DNA from: Clostridia bacterium
GTDB taxonomy: Bacteria > Bacillota > Clostridia > Oscillospirales > Acutalibacteraceae
DNA length: 63,157 bases
Reading direction: 5' to 3'
NCBI GenBank assembly: GCA_017434855.1
Contig: JAFRUA010000020.1
Span: 1-63,157 of the forward strand
Numbering within the stretch: the stretch's first letter is position 1; each line of letters starts with the position of its first letter. Below, one piece after another: positions 52,314 to 61,594 of the stretch. The notes beneath the pieces are model-generated. The model made no database searches and had not been told where the DNA came from. It worked only from the letters and a program-made list of their open reading frames with translations. A program made the position numbers and the translations under genes.

Positions 52314-55300
52314 TCAGCCCGTCACGGCAATGACGCACGCGGCCGTATAGCCGCCGTCTTCGGTCATGACCGTGATCACGACGTTGCCCTTTGCCACGGC
52401 GGTGACGACGCCGTTGGAATCCACGGCCGCAACCGCGGTGTTGGCGCTGCTCCACTGCAGAGTTTTGTTCGTGGCGTTGTCGGGATGTACCGTCGCGTTG
52501 AGCTGCACGGTCTCGCCCACCTTCAGGAACTGGCTGGTGCGGTCCAGCGATACGCCGCTGACCTTGCGCGTCACGGTCACGGTGCAGGCGGCGGTCTTGC
52601 CGCCGTCCACGGTGGTCACCGTGATGACCGCCTTGCCGGGGGTGGTGTGGGTGGTCACGTTGCCGTCCTTGTCCACCGAAGCGATCGTTTCGTCGCTGCT
52701 CTTCCAGGTGGCCGCCTGGTTCGTCGCGGTCTTTGGCAGCACGGTGGCCGTCAGCTTCAGCGACCCGCCCAGCTCGACCGTTGCGGTCGTCTGGCTGAGT
52801 TCCACGCCGCTGGCCTTGGTCTCGACCCGGATGGTGAACGTCTTCTCAAAGCCGCCGTCTTCGGTTTTGGCGGTGACGGTGGTGGTCCCGTTTGCCTTCG
52901 GGGTCACGGTGCCGTCTTTGCCGATCGTTGCGATCGTCTCGTCCGCAACGGTATACAGGATCGTCTTGTTGGTGGCGACGGCCGGAACCACGCTGCAGCC
53001 GGACGGCGCACTGGTTCCCACATAATAGGTGGTTTCTTTTTCGGGGACCGAAATGCCCGTGGCGGGAATGTTGACCGTGACGGTGCAGGTTGCCTTTTTG
53101 CCGGTATCGTCAGATTTGGCGGTGATGACGGCCGTGCCGCCGCCCACAGCCGTGACGCTGCCGGTTTCATCCACGGTTGCGACCGCGGTGTCCGAGCTGG
53201 ACCAGGTCACGGTTTTCAGCGTGGCGTTTTTCGGCGCCACGGCGGCCGTCAGGCGAAGCTGCTCGCCCTGGCCCAGCGTGACCTTGGTCTGGTTCAGGCT
53301 GACGCCGGTCACGCGGATGCGCACCTCCACGGTGCAGGTCGCCTTCAGCCCGCTGCGCGGGTTGGTGGCGGTGATGGTCGCCTTTCCGGGCGCCGCGCCG
53401 GTCACGGTGCCGCTGTCGTCCACCGTGGCAACGGTTGCGTTGCTGGTGGTATAGACAATGGTTTTGTCCGCCGCATTTTTCGGCGCCACCGTCGCGCTCA
53501 GCTTCAGCGTGCCGTTCAGCGACAGGATGGCCGAGGTCTTGTTCAGGCTGACGCCGCTCGCACTCTGATACACCTTGACTTTGCAACTCGCCTTCAGCCC
53601 GTTGATCGTCACGGCGGTGATGGTCACGGTGCCGGGCTTGATGCCGACGACCTTGCCCGTGCCGGTGACCTTGGCAATCGTTTTGTCGCTGCTCTTCCAG
53701 GTGATGGTCTGGGCCGCGTCGTCCGGCGTGACAGTCGCGGTCAGGCGGGCCGATGTTCCGGTAAACACCTTGAGTTTGGTTTTATTCAGCTTGATCGACG
53801 TCGGGTTCACGACCACGTTGACCGTGCATTTGTCTTTGAAACCGCCGTCTTTGGTCTTGACGGTGATCACTGCGGTGCCGACGCCCACGGCCGTCACCAG
53901 GCCCCGGCTGTTGACCGTGGCCACGGTGCGGTTGTTGGTCGCCCACTTCAGGTTCTGGTTCGTCGCGTCCCTGGGCGTGACCGTCGCGCGCAGCGTCAGC
54001 GTTTCATTCTTTTCCAGCGTGGCTTCGGATTTATTCAGTGTGACGCCGGTGACGGGGCGCACCACGGTGACCACGCAGGTCGCCTTTTTGCCGCTTTGCA
54101 CGCTGATGGCGGTGATGGTCGCCGTGCCGGGCTTGATGCCCTTGATCACGCCGGTCTGGGTGACCTTGACCACCTTTTTGTCCGTGGTCGTCCACTTCAG
54201 CGACTTGTCGGTCGCGTTTTCCGGCAGCACGGTCGCGGTCAGGGTCTTCTTTTCATCCACCTTGATCTTCAGCGCCGTCTGGTCCAGCGTGACCGAATTG
54301 ACGCCGCGGATGACGTTGACCTTGCAGACCGCGGTATAGCCGCCGTCTTTGGTGGTGGCGGTGATCTCGGCATAGCCGACCGCCTTCGGTGTCACCACGC
54401 CGTCTTTGCTGACGGTGGCCACGTCGTTGTTGGAGCTGGTCCACACCACCGTCTTGACACTGGCGTTGGACGGCGTCAGGGTCGGCGTCAGGGTCGCGGT
54501 CTTGCCGATCGCGACGGTCAGGGCCGTTTTATCCAGCGTGATGCCGGTGACGCCCTGCTGCACGATGACCTTGGTCGCGGCGCGCACCGTTCCGTCGGCA
54601 GAGGTCACGGTGATCTTCACCTTGCCCGGCGCAATGCCGGTGACCCTGCCCTTGCTGTTGACCTTCGCAACCTTTTTGTTGGAGCTCTTCCACTGAAGAT
54701 TTTCCACCGTTGCGTCTGCGGGCAGCACGTTATAGGTCAGATACATCTTTTTGCCGACCTTGACGGTATAGGAGGATTTCTTGAACAGGATCTCGCTGAC
54801 GGGCTGGATCACGATGACCTTGCAGGTCGTCTTGGCGCCCTTGTCGACCGAAGCGCAGGTGATGGTCACGGTGCCTGCCTTCAGCGCGGTCACCTTGCCG
54901 TTCTTATCGACCGAGGCGATGGTCTTGTCAGAGCTGGACCACTTGACGCGGCGGTCGGTTGCAGAGGCGGGCTTGATCGTCGGCACCAGCGTTTTGGACT
55001 TGCCGACATTGAGCTGGATGCTGGTGTATTCCAATGTGACCGAGGTCACCAGCTGAACGACCGTGACCTGGCACTGCGCCTTGTATTTTTTGTCGGAGGT
55101 GGTCGCCGTGATGACGGCCGTGCCGACCTTGAGGCCCTTGATCTGGCCCACGTCGTTGACCGAGCAGATGGTGGAATCGCTGCTGGACCACAGCACCGTT
55201 TTGTCCGTCGCATCCTCCGGCAGCACCGTTGCCGTGAGCACGGTGGTGGCGCCCTTGGCCAGCTTCAGGTTTTCGCTGTTGATCTTGATGCCGGCCTGCG

Positions 55301-58187
55301 GGGTATAGACAGTGATGGTCGCGCTGGCGCTGAACTGGCCGTCCTCTGTGATGACGGTGATGGTGCAGGTGCCTTTTTTGACGCCGACCACCAGGCCCTT
55401 GCCGTTGACGGTCGCGATCGTTTCGTCAGAGGAGTACCACGACACTTTTTTGTTGGTCGCGTTGCCCGGCGCCACGGCAGCCGTCAGCGTTTTGGACGCG
55501 CCGACCGCGATCTTGGCGCTTTTGACATTCAGCGTGACGCCGGTGACGCTCTGGGTCACGGTCACGGTGCAGCGCGCGGTAAAGCCGCCGTCCTCTGTGG
55601 TGGCGGTGATCACGGCCGTGCCGGCGCTCAGGCCGGTCACCAGGCCGCCGTCGTCCACCGAAGCGACCTTCGGCGCGTTGGATTTCCACAAAATCGTTTT
55701 ATTGGATGCATTGCTCGGATAAACCACGGCGTCCACGGCCCAGGTGCCGTCTTTTGCAACGGTCACAGCCGTGTGGCCGATGCCGATGCCGGACACGTCC
55801 ACCTTGGAAATGACACTGACCGTGCAGCTGTCCTTGAACCCGCCGTCACGGGTCGTGACGGTGATGGACGCCGCGCCGACGCCGACCGCTGTCACCACGC
55901 CGGCGGAATTGACGGTTGCAACGCTGGTGTTGCTGGAACTCCAGGTCACGGTCTTGTCGGTTGCCGTGGCGGGCCGCACCGTCGGCTTGAGCGTATAGTT
56001 CTGGGAGGTATACAGGGTGATGGACGGTTCCGGGAACGACACGCCGGACACGCCCTCGATCACCTGAACCGCGCAGGTCGCGGTCTTTTCACCGTTGACG
56101 GTGGTGCAGGTGATGACGCAATTGCCGCCGGCAACCGCCGCCACGCGGCCGTTTTCGTTGACCGTGGCCACCGCCGTGTTGGACGAGGTCCAGCGCACAG
56201 AGGTGTTGGTCGCGTTGTCCGGCGTGATGGTCGGGGTCAGCATATAGACGCCGCCCGCATCCAGCGTGATGTTGGTGGCAGACAGCTTGACGCCCGTGAC
56301 GGCGACGTTCACCGTCAGGGTGCATTCGGCCTTGATGGCAGGATTTGCCGTGCTGGCGCAGGTGATGACGCAGGTGCCCGCCTTTTTGCCGGCCACAACG
56401 CCCGCGGCGCTGACCGACGCGACCGTCGTGTCGCTGGACGTCCATTTCACCGACTGGTTGGACGCATAGGACGGGATAAAGGTCGGCGTCAGGGTAAAGT
56501 TGGTGCCCAGGTCCACCGACGCGAACGCCGGCAGCTGGATTTCGCTGAGCGCCGCCGTGACGGTCACAACGCAGGACGCGCTCTTGTTGCTGCCGTCCAG
56601 GGCAACGGCACGGATGGTGGCGGAGCCCGGACGCACCGGCGTCACAACGCCCTTGTCATTCACGGTGGCAACGCCGGGGTCGGTGCTGTCCCATTCCACG
56701 TCGTTATAGGTGATGCCGGACACGGTGCGCACCGTCGCTTTCAGCGTGACGGGGGCGTCTGATGCGTCCAGATTCAGCACAGACTGGCTCAGCGACACCG
56801 AGGCCGCCACGTCAGACACGCGCACCTCGCAGCTGCAGGAAAGGTCGCTGCCGTCGGTGGTACGGGCCGTGATGGTGCAGGTGCCGATCATTTTCGGGTT
56901 CAGGCGGCCGGCATAGTCCACCGCGCAGATGTCCGGGTTGTCAGACGACCAGTCGATCACCTGATTGCCGGCGCCGGCGGGCAGCACGGTCGCGGTCAGC
57001 TTTTTGGTCTGGTCGTTCAGCGCGACGACCAGCCTGTCCTGAGAGATCGCGATGGACGTCACCGCGGGGTTGACGTTCAGCATGAAATAGCCGTTCTGGC
57101 TGCTGCCGTCGGTCGCGGCAAACGACACGCGGGTCGTGCCTTCGCGCAGGGCCTTGATCTCGGCAAAGGCCTCGGCGTTTTCCACACCGCTGGAAACGAC
57201 CCTGGCAACGCCGGAATCGGCAACGGTCCAGTTCAGTTCCTGGATGCTGGCCGTGGCGGGCACGATCGACACGCGCACGGTTTCGCTGCCGCCCTCGGCA
57301 ATCGTCAGCGTGCCGCCGGCAGACACGGTGATGGGCTTGAGCTCGGTGATCTCTATGATGCGGTTCACCGTCAGCGCACAGCCGGCAGACGCCGAACGCG
57401 CCCCGGCCTTCATGGTGGCAGAGATGGTGCAGTTGCCCTCGCCGTGCACATCCACCACGCCGGTGGATGACACCGTGGCCACGGCGGAATTGCTCGTGGT
57501 CCAGGTGACGGAATCGATCGTGTCGGTCACGGGGCCGGCCGTGTCAACGCCGACGGCCGTCGCCTCCAGCGCAAAGGACTGGCCCTTATAGGCGCTGGCG
57601 CTGGTTTTTGACAGCTTCACCGCGTTCAGCGGGTTTTTGATCGTGATATTGCAGGTGGACGAAAAGCCGTTGGACGACGCCGTGATGCGCACCGCCGCGG
57701 CGCTGTAAGCCTTCACGGTCACCACGCCGGTGCTGCTGACCGACGCTGCCGCGGAATTGCTGCTGCTCCAGCTCACGGCGTCTGCCGCGTTGGCCGGCTG
57801 CAGCGTCACGGTCAGGCTGACCGTTTCGCCCACGTTGGCAGTGATCGAGCGCTGCTTGATCTCGATGCCCGTGGTGTGGTACCGCAGATTGTTGATCGCG
57901 CTGCGCAGGTTGGACTCGGCCATATTGACGTTGTCCTGGTCATACTTGTCGGGCGCCGCCAGAATCTTTGCCGCGTTGTCATACGCCTGCGAAAGCGCCG
58001 CCGTGTCAAAATACAGCGTGCTCCATTTCGACTTGGGGGGCACGCTGTCATACAGCGCCTGCAGACTGGTCGTGTTTGCCGCATACGCCGTGATCACCGC
58101 AGAAAACGACGCCGGCGCAAACGGGATCGCCGACAGCAGCATCAGCACGCACAAAAGCATCGCGAGCGTTCGATTTTTCTTCATCAT
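52314..58187 (-). CDS. Giant secreted protein with about 22 Big_2 domains
   Basis: This 1957-residue protein has a signal peptide (about 1-35), a helical region like a FIVAR module (about 40-110), then some 22 bacterial Ig-like group 2 domains of about 84 residues (start motifs such as GVTLNKSEATLEKNETLTL; ends such as GTAVITVKTKDGG). It stops straight after the last domain with no anchor, catalytic part or sortase signal. Big_2 chains occur in intimins and surface adhesins. Neighbouring repeats are alike enough to allow expansion and contraction. The ATG at 58187 (or the next codon) follows AGGGATTTTC. Confidence 0.88.
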   Translation of the reverse strand: MMKKNRTLAMLLCVLMLLSAIPFAPASFSAVITAYAANTTSLQALYDSVPPKSKWSTLYFDTAALSQAYDNAAKILAAPDKYDQDNVNMAESNLRSAINNLRYHTTGIEIKQRSITANVGETVSLTVTLQPANAADAVSWSSSNSAAASVSSTGVVTVKAYSAAAVRITASSNGFSSTCNITIKNPLNAVKLSKTSASAYKGQSFALEATAVGVDTAGPVTDTIDSVTWTTSNSAVATVSSTGVVDVHGEGNCTISATMKAGARSASAGCALTVNRIIEITELKPITVSAGGTLTIAEGGSETVRVSIVPATASIQELNWTVADSGVARVVSSGVENAEAFAEIKALREGTTRVSFAATDGSSQNGYFMLNVNPAVTSIAISQDRLVVALNDQTKKLTATVLPAGAGNQVIDWSSDNPDICAVDYAGRLNPKMIGTCTITARTTDGSDLSCSCEVRVSDVAASVSLSQSVLNLDASDAPVTLKATVRTVSGITYNDVEWDSTDPGVATVNDKGVVTPVRPGSATIRAVALDGSNKSASCVVTVTAALSEIQLPAFASVDLGTNFTLTPTFIPSYASNQSVKWTSSDTTVASVSAAGVVAGKKAGTCVITCASTANPAIKAECTLTVNVAVTGVKLSATNITLDAGGVYMLTPTITPDNATNTSVRWTSSNTAVATVNENGRVAAVAGGNCVITCTTVNGEKTATCAVQVIEGVSGVSFPEPSITLYTSQNYTLKPTVRPATATDKTVTWSSSNTSVATVNSAGVVTAVGVGAASITVTTRDGGFKDSCTVSVISKVDVSGIGIGHTAVTVAKDGTWAVDAVVYPSNASNKTILWKSNAPKVASVDDGGLVTGLSAGTAVITATTEDGGFTARCTVTVTQSVTGVTLNVKSAKIAVGASKTLTAAVAPGNATNKKVSWYSSDETIATVNGKGLVVGVKKGTCTITVITEDGQFSASATITVYTPQAGIKINSENLKLAKGATTVLTATVLPEDATDKTVLWSSSDSTICSVNDVGQIKGLKVGTAVITATTSDKKYKAQCQVTVVQLVTSVTLEYTSIQLNVGKSKTLVPTIKPASATDRRVKWSSSDKTIASVDKNGKVTALKAGTVTITCASVDKGAKTTCKVIVIQPVSEILFKKSSYTVKVGKKMYLTYNVLPADATVENLQWKSSNKKVAKVNSKGRVTGIAPGKVKITVTSADGTVRAATKVIVQQGVTGITLDKTALTVAIGKTATLTPTLTPSNASVKTVVWTSSNNDVATVSKDGVVTPKAVGYAEITATTKDGGYTAVCKVNVIRGVNSVTLDQTALKIKVDEKKTLTATVLPENATDKSLKWTTTDKKVVKVTQTGVIKGIKPGTATITAISVQSGKKATCVVTVVRPVTGVTLNKSEATLEKNETLTLRATVTPRDATNQNLKWATNNRTVATVNSRGLVTAVGVGTAVITVKTKDGGFKDKCTVNVVVNPTSIKLNKTKLKVFTGTSARLTATVTPDDAAQTITWKSSDKTIAKVTGTGKVVGIKPGTVTITAVTINGLKASCKVKVYQSASGVSLNKTSAILSLNGTLKLSATVAPKNAADKTIVYTTSNATVATVDDSGTVTGAAPGKATITATNPRSGLKATCTVEVRIRVTGVSLNQTKVTLGQGEQLRLTAAVAPKNATLKTVTWSSSDTAVATVDETGSVTAVGGGTAVITAKSDDTGKKATCTVTVNIPATGISVPEKETTYYVGTSAPSGCSVVPAVATNKTILYTVADETIATIGKDGTVTPKANGTTTVTAKTEDGGFEKTFTIRVETKASGVELSQTTATVELGGSLKLTATVLPKTATNQAATWKSSDETIASVDKDGNVTTHTTPGKAVITVTTVDGGKTAACTVTVTRKVSGVSLDRTSQFLKVGETVQLNATVHPDNATNKTLQWSSANTAVAAVDSNGVVTAVAKGNVVITVMTEDGGYTAACVIAVTG

Positions 58188-58369
58188 GAAAATCCCTCGT
58201 TTCTAAAGAGATGAGTTTCGCGCATCATCGGTTTTATTCTATCTGTTTCACTTTAAGCGAACCTTAACCGAACCAACGGCAAAACCTGCCAACGGCGGAA
58301 ACCCGCCCAAATCCGGCCCAAAACAGATGATAGATAATTTATTATAAACGAAAAAATCCGTCTTGTCAA

Positions 58370-58398
58370 TTGAAATTTTTCGACATCTGTGCTATAGT
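58370..58398 (+). promoter_or_regulatory. Promoter of exoA
   Basis: -35 TTGAAA (58370-58375), 17-base spacer, -10 TATAGT (58393-58398). Confidence 0.75.
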
Positions 58399-58440
58399 AA
58401 TGAAAAGTACCGAAAAGAACCCCCGAAGGAGGTCCCGCAA

Positions 58441-59199
58441 ATGAAAAAAATGATCTCGTGGAACGTCAACGGCATCCGCGCCTGTGTGGGCAAGGGCTTT
58501 GCCGACGTCTTCTCTGCGCTGGACGCCGACATCTTTTGCCTGCAGGAAACCAAGCTGCAGCCCGGCCAGCTTGACTTTGCGCCGGCGGGCTATCACTGCT
58601 ACTGGAACTATGCCGAAAAAAAGGGCTATTCCGGCACGGCGATCTTCACCAAAGAGCAGCCGCTGGCCGTCTTTTGCGGCATGGACATCCCGGCACACGA
58701 CACCGAGGGCCGGCTCATCACGCTGGAGTTCGATGATTTCTACTTCCTCACCTGCTACACGCCCAACGCCCAGGACGGCCTGCGCCGCATCGACTACCGT
58801 ATGCAGTGGGAGGACGACTTCCGCGCCTGGGTGCAGTCGCTGGACCAAACCAAGCCCGTGATCTTCTGCGGCGACCTCAACGTCGCCCACAACGAGATCG
58901 ACCTCAAGAACCCCAAGACCAACCGCGGCAACCCCGGCTTTTCCGACCAGGAGCGCGGCAAGTTCGGCGAGTTGCTTGCCGCCGGCTTCACCGACACGTT
59001 CCGGTATCTCTATCCCGACGTGACCGACGCCTATTCCTGGTGGAGCTACCGCTTCCACGCGCGCGACAAAAACGTCGGCTGGCGCATCGACTATTTCCTC
59101 GTGTCGAACCGCATCGCCGACCGCATCGCCGACGCCAAAATCCACAGCGAGATTTTCGGCTCCGACCACTGCCCGGTGGAGCTGGACATCGAAATATAG
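58441..59199 (+). CDS. exoA: Exodeoxyribonuclease III / AP endonuclease
   Basis: This 252-residue enzyme cuts DNA at abasic sites and trims 3' ends. ISWNVNGIRA (Asn metal ligand), LQETKLQ (Glu), FCGDLNVAHNEIDL (Asp/Asn), and the end SDHCPVELD (catalytic Asp-His) are all kept. The ATG at 58441 follows GAAGGAGG. The gene is followed by a heptad repeat and a terminator. Confidence 0.96.
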   Translation: MKKMISWNVNGIRACVGKGFADVFSALDADIFCLQETKLQPGQLDFAPAGYHCYWNYAEKKGYSGTAIFTKEQPLAVFCGMDIPAHDTEGRLITLEFDDFYFLTCYTPNAQDGLRRIDYRMQWEDDFRAWVQSLDQTKPVIFCGDLNVAHNEIDLKNPKTNRGNPGFSDQERGKFGELLAAGFTDTFRYLYPDVTDAYSWWSYRFHARDKNVGWRIDYFLVSNRIADRIADAKIHSEIFGSDHCPVELDIEI

Positions 59200-59228
59200 C
59201 AGTTAGCGGTTAGCGGTTAGCAGTTAGC
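59198..59228. repeat. Seven-base-period repeat (GGTTAGC/AGTTAGC)
   Basis: Four heptads AGTTAGC, GGTTAGC, GGTTAGC, AGTTAGC begin at the exoA stop codon. Confidence 0.75.
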
Positions 59229-59233
59229 AAATG

Positions 59234-59266
59234 ACCCGCCGGGGAAGCCTCGACGGGTTTTGTTTT
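59234..59266 (+). terminator. exoA terminator
   Basis: Stem ACCCG-C-CG/CG-A-CGGGT followed by TTTTGTTTT. Confidence 0.7.
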
Positions 59267-59390
59267 GGTACGCGGTGCACGGTGAGGCGACGGAAAAAGA
59301 CGCTCCGCCACCCAAACGAGCGGCGGAGGAAGGTGGTTTATTGTGCGGGCTGGAACAGGTGCGTCAGGCGGTAGATGATGCGATGCATGT

Positions 59391-59888
59391 TTATTTGATG
59401 ATCAAAATGTCTGGATATGTTAACGACACCGCGATGTTTCCATTATGATCGGAGATTTCCACATCCACACTATAAGTGCCTGCCGGCGTATTTAAAGGAT
59501 CAAAGGTTATGGATTGGCTGATCGTCTGAACGTCGCCGTGCCGGATGAGCTTCGGGGTTGGCACAACAGCGTCAATCATCGTGCCATAGCGCAGCCTTTT
59601 TTGTTCACCGTTTACAACCTGATAAATCGTAACCATCGGGCTTTCATCCGCCTCCTCATATCCGCGATAGGGCCGCCCGACATTTTGATAAACCACTTTT
59701 ACATTAAAACCGTCAATATACGGGACGTTCAAATCAGGTGCAACCGCATATTCACCACGCTCACACACAATCACACCATCGTCAAGATTGCAATACCGCA
59801 CATCAAGCTTCACCGGCTGGCTGCCGTAGAACAACCCGCTGAAAAACAGATAGATTGCCATAAAAATGGCTGTCAGGTTGATTGACAT
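59391..59888 (-). CDS. Uncharacterised exported or membrane-anchored beta protein
   Basis: This 165-residue protein has an N-terminal hydrophobic segment (about 4-22) and a beta-rich body; the end NTPAGTYSVDVEISDHNGNI looks like the last strands of an Ig-like fold. No family recognised. It starts at ATG 59888, behind AAGGAGG, 11 bases after the gene for an S8-peptidase-like C-terminal fragment. Both are visibly A+T-rich compared with exoA and cysE, suggesting transferred DNA. Confidence 0.68.
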   Translation of the reverse strand: MSINLTAIFMAIYLFFSGLFYGSQPVKLDVRYCNLDDGVIVCERGEYAVAPDLNVPYIDGFNVKVVYQNVGRPYRGYEEADESPMVTIYQVVNGEQKRLRYGTMIDAVVPTPKLIRHGDVQTISQSITFDPLNTPAGTYSVDVEISDHNGNIAVSLTYPDILIIK

Positions 59889-59899
59889 AAGTAACCTCC

Positions 59900-60292
59900 T
59901 TAAAGCACTTGAATCGCAAGCGCAATTGCATTTGATGAAACACCGGGCGGCATCGCGCCCTGCTGTCGTACGACTATATTGTAAGTTCCGGCAATTTGTA
60001 TTTCAAAACGAACAAATTCTGCACAACCATACAACAAAGAAGAAAAGTACAACAGAACTCCGTTTGGATCATAAACAAACAATTCATAATTTGTTGCCGC
60101 CTGGGTTTGAGCAACTGTATTTACAGTCGGATCCCAAACAATGGCTGCCTGGAATATATCATACTTACTCAATGAGATTTGTTGTGTCATAACATCTAAA
60201 CCCGGGGAACTGTTGCTTTGATTTTTATGTCGTCCAATATCAATTATTCCCGTTTCAGTCCTCCTTTCAAAATGGTAAAAAACGGTTCCCAA
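59900..60292 (-). CDS. C-terminal fragment resembling an S8 (subtilisin-like) peptidase
   Basis: The frame reads GIIDIGRHKNQSNSSPGLDV then a beta-sandwich: ISLSKYDIFQAAIVWDP, TNYELFVYDPNGVLLYFSS, FEIQIAGTYNIVVRQQG. This layout matches the jelly-roll C-terminal domain that follows the catalytic part of secreted S8 peptidases. Catalytic residues are absent. The AGGAGG at about 60263 lies inside the frame with no usable start 5-10 bases on, so the piece is probably the broken end of a longer gene. An N-terminal S8 fragment on the same strand lies at 62024-62728. Confidence 0.55.
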   Translation of the reverse strand: MGTVFYHFERRTETGIIDIGRHKNQSNSSPGLDVMTQQISLSKYDIFQAAIVWDPTVNTVAQTQAATNYELFVYDPNGVLLYFSSLLYGCAEFVRFEIQIAGTYNIVVRQQGAMPPGVSSNAIALAIQVL

Positions 60293-60383
60293 CTATTTTT
60301 ATTATAACATAATCCATCTCAAAAAACAATGTACAATTATAACAAATAAACTATATATTGATAAAACCGCAGATCACATCGCA

Positions 60384-60430
60384 CCGGCGGCGCGTTCCTC
60401 ACGATCGCCGCCTCGTCCGGCGCGTACCCC
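60384..60430. repeat. Short diverged copy of the dispersed repeat
   Basis: CGGCGGCGCG...GCCG...CGGCGCGTACC in the same spacing as at 62960-63004. Otherwise 60293-60504 shows nothing. Confidence 0.5.
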
Positions 60431-60504
60431 TGTGCACCGAAAAAAATCTGCTTGCCGAATAACCATGCAAACGGCCTGTTCTTCGCACCGTTCGATACAT
60501 CGGC

Positions 60505-60538
60505 ATCTAACATCTATCGTCTAATCTCTAACATCTAA
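60505..60538. repeat. Seven-base-period repeat (CATCTAA)
   Basis: CATCTAA, CATCTAT, CGTCTAA, TCTCTAA, CATCTAA in register, ending at the -35 box of the cysE promoter. Confidence 0.75.
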
Positions 60539-60539
60539 C

Positions 60540-60568
60540 TTGACAAACCGACCGCAATCGTATATAAT
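60540..60568 (+). promoter_or_regulatory. Promoter of the cysE T-box leader
   Basis: -35 TTGACA (60540-60545), 17-base spacer, -10 TATAAT (60563-60568): a perfect sigma-A promoter. Confidence 0.9.
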
Positions 60569-60574
60569 AGATTG

Positions 60575-60838
60575 TAACAGCAAAACGGCTTTGACGGAGA
60601 AGAGTAAGTCCGACGACCGGCGCAGAGAGGGGTGCCACGGCTGCAAGCGCCCTGCCGGGTCCGGGCCCAAGTGCGCTCCCGAGCCGCCGCGGGGAAGGGT
60701 ACCGGCGTACCGCAGTATCCGCGGCCGTTTCCCGCGTTAAGGGCGCGGCCATGTGTCGCCGAGTGAGAAATCAGAGTGGAACCGCGTTTCGACGCCTCTG
60801 TTGCCTTTGCAGCGGGGCGTGTTTTTTTCGGGCGGTCC
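60575..60838 (+). promoter_or_regulatory. Cysteine T-box leader of cysE
   Basis: GAGTAA on the 5' side and CAAGTGCG on the 3' side form a specifier loop closed by GGAG/CTCC; the codon is TGC (60672-60674), for cysteine. AGAGAG and GGCTGCAAGC are the distal stem I signals. The T-box AGTGGAACCGCG is at 60775-60786. The attenuator stem CGCCTC-T-GTTGC/GCAGC-GGGGCG (60793-60829) is followed by TTTTTTT. Uncharged tRNA-Cys would allow cysE expression. Confidence 0.9.
60793..60838 (+). terminator. T-box attenuator terminator of cysE
   Basis: An 11-base-pair stem with one bulged T and a CTTT loop, then a run of seven T's starting at 60832. Confidence 0.85.
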
Positions 60839-60864
60839 CGACCATATACAAGGAGGTTTTTCCT

Positions 60865-61566
60865 TTGTTTACCAGATGGAAAGAAGACATTCAGTGCATC
60901 AAGGACCGCGACCCCGCGGCCCGCAGCACGCTGGAGATCATGTTTTTGTACCCGAGCTTTCGCGCCGTGCGCATGTACCGCCGCGCGCACTGGTGCTATG
61001 TGCACCACCTGTTTTTCCTGGCGCGGTGGATCTCGCAGCGCTGCGTCAGAAAGACCAATATTGAAATCCACCCCGGGGCGCAGATCGGGCGGCGGTTCTT
61101 CATCGACCACGGCACCGGCGTCGTCATCGGCGAAACGGCGGTCATCGGCGACGACTGCATCCTGTATCAGGGCGTGACGCTGGGCGGTACCGGCAAGGAC
61201 CACGGCAAACGCCACCCCACGCTGGGCAACAACGTGCTGGTCGGCGCAGGCGCCAAGGTGCTGGGCCCGTTCAAGATCGGCGACAATTCCAACGTCGCGG
61301 CGGGCTCCATCGTGCTGTCAGAGATCCCGCCCAACTGCACCGCCGTGGGCATCCCGGCCAAGGTCATCAAGCAGGACGGCATCCGCATCGACCGGCTGGA
61401 CCAGATCCACGTTGCCGACCCCGTGGAGCTGGCGCTCTCCGGCGTGAACGCAAGGCTCGACATGCTGGAGGAAGAGATGTCCGACGCCAGCAACGCCTGC
61501 CCGCGTCTGCGTCTGCGCGAGCATGAAAAGGACCTGTGGATCGACCGGGACTTCTGGGTGGTGTGA
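60865..61566 (+). CDS. cysE: Serine O-acetyltransferase
   Basis: This 233-residue enzyme acetylates serine with acetyl-CoA, the first step to cysteine. A helical N-terminal part is followed by a left-handed beta-helix: IGRRFFIDHGTGVVIGETA holds the catalytic Asp-His, then GVTLGGTGKDHGKRHPTLG and AAGSIVLSEIPPNCTAVGIPAK. The start is TTG at 60865, eight bases after AGGAGG; the longer frame upstream runs through the T-box terminator. Control by a cysteine T-box confirms the pathway. No cysK is adjacent. Confidence 0.95.
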   Translation: MFTRWKEDIQCIKDRDPAARSTLEIMFLYPSFRAVRMYRRAHWCYVHHLFFLARWISQRCVRKTNIEIHPGAQIGRRFFIDHGTGVVIGETAVIGDDCILYQGVTLGGTGKDHGKRHPTLGNNVLVGAGAKVLGPFKIGDNSNVAAGSIVLSEIPPNCTAVGIPAKVIKQDGIRIDRLDQIHVADPVELALSGVNARLDMLEEEMSDASNACPRLRLREHEKDLWIDRDFWVV

Positions 61567-61588
61567 GCTGTTAGCTGTTAGCTGTTAG
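61567..61588. repeat. Seven-base-period repeat (GCTGTTA) after cysE
   Basis: Three exact GCTGTTA units directly after the stop codon. Confidence 0.65.
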
Positions 61589-61594
61589 TACGCG

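Noticed and set aside
52143-56762. 1539-codon plus-strand open frame opposite the Big_2 gene
   Set aside because: It is the regular antisense of a repetitive gene; His/Arg/Gly-rich, no signal peptide or start site.
60751-60864. In-frame upstream extension of cysE
   Set aside because: It overlaps the T-box sequence and attenuator; the TTG at 60865 has a correctly spaced AGGAGG.
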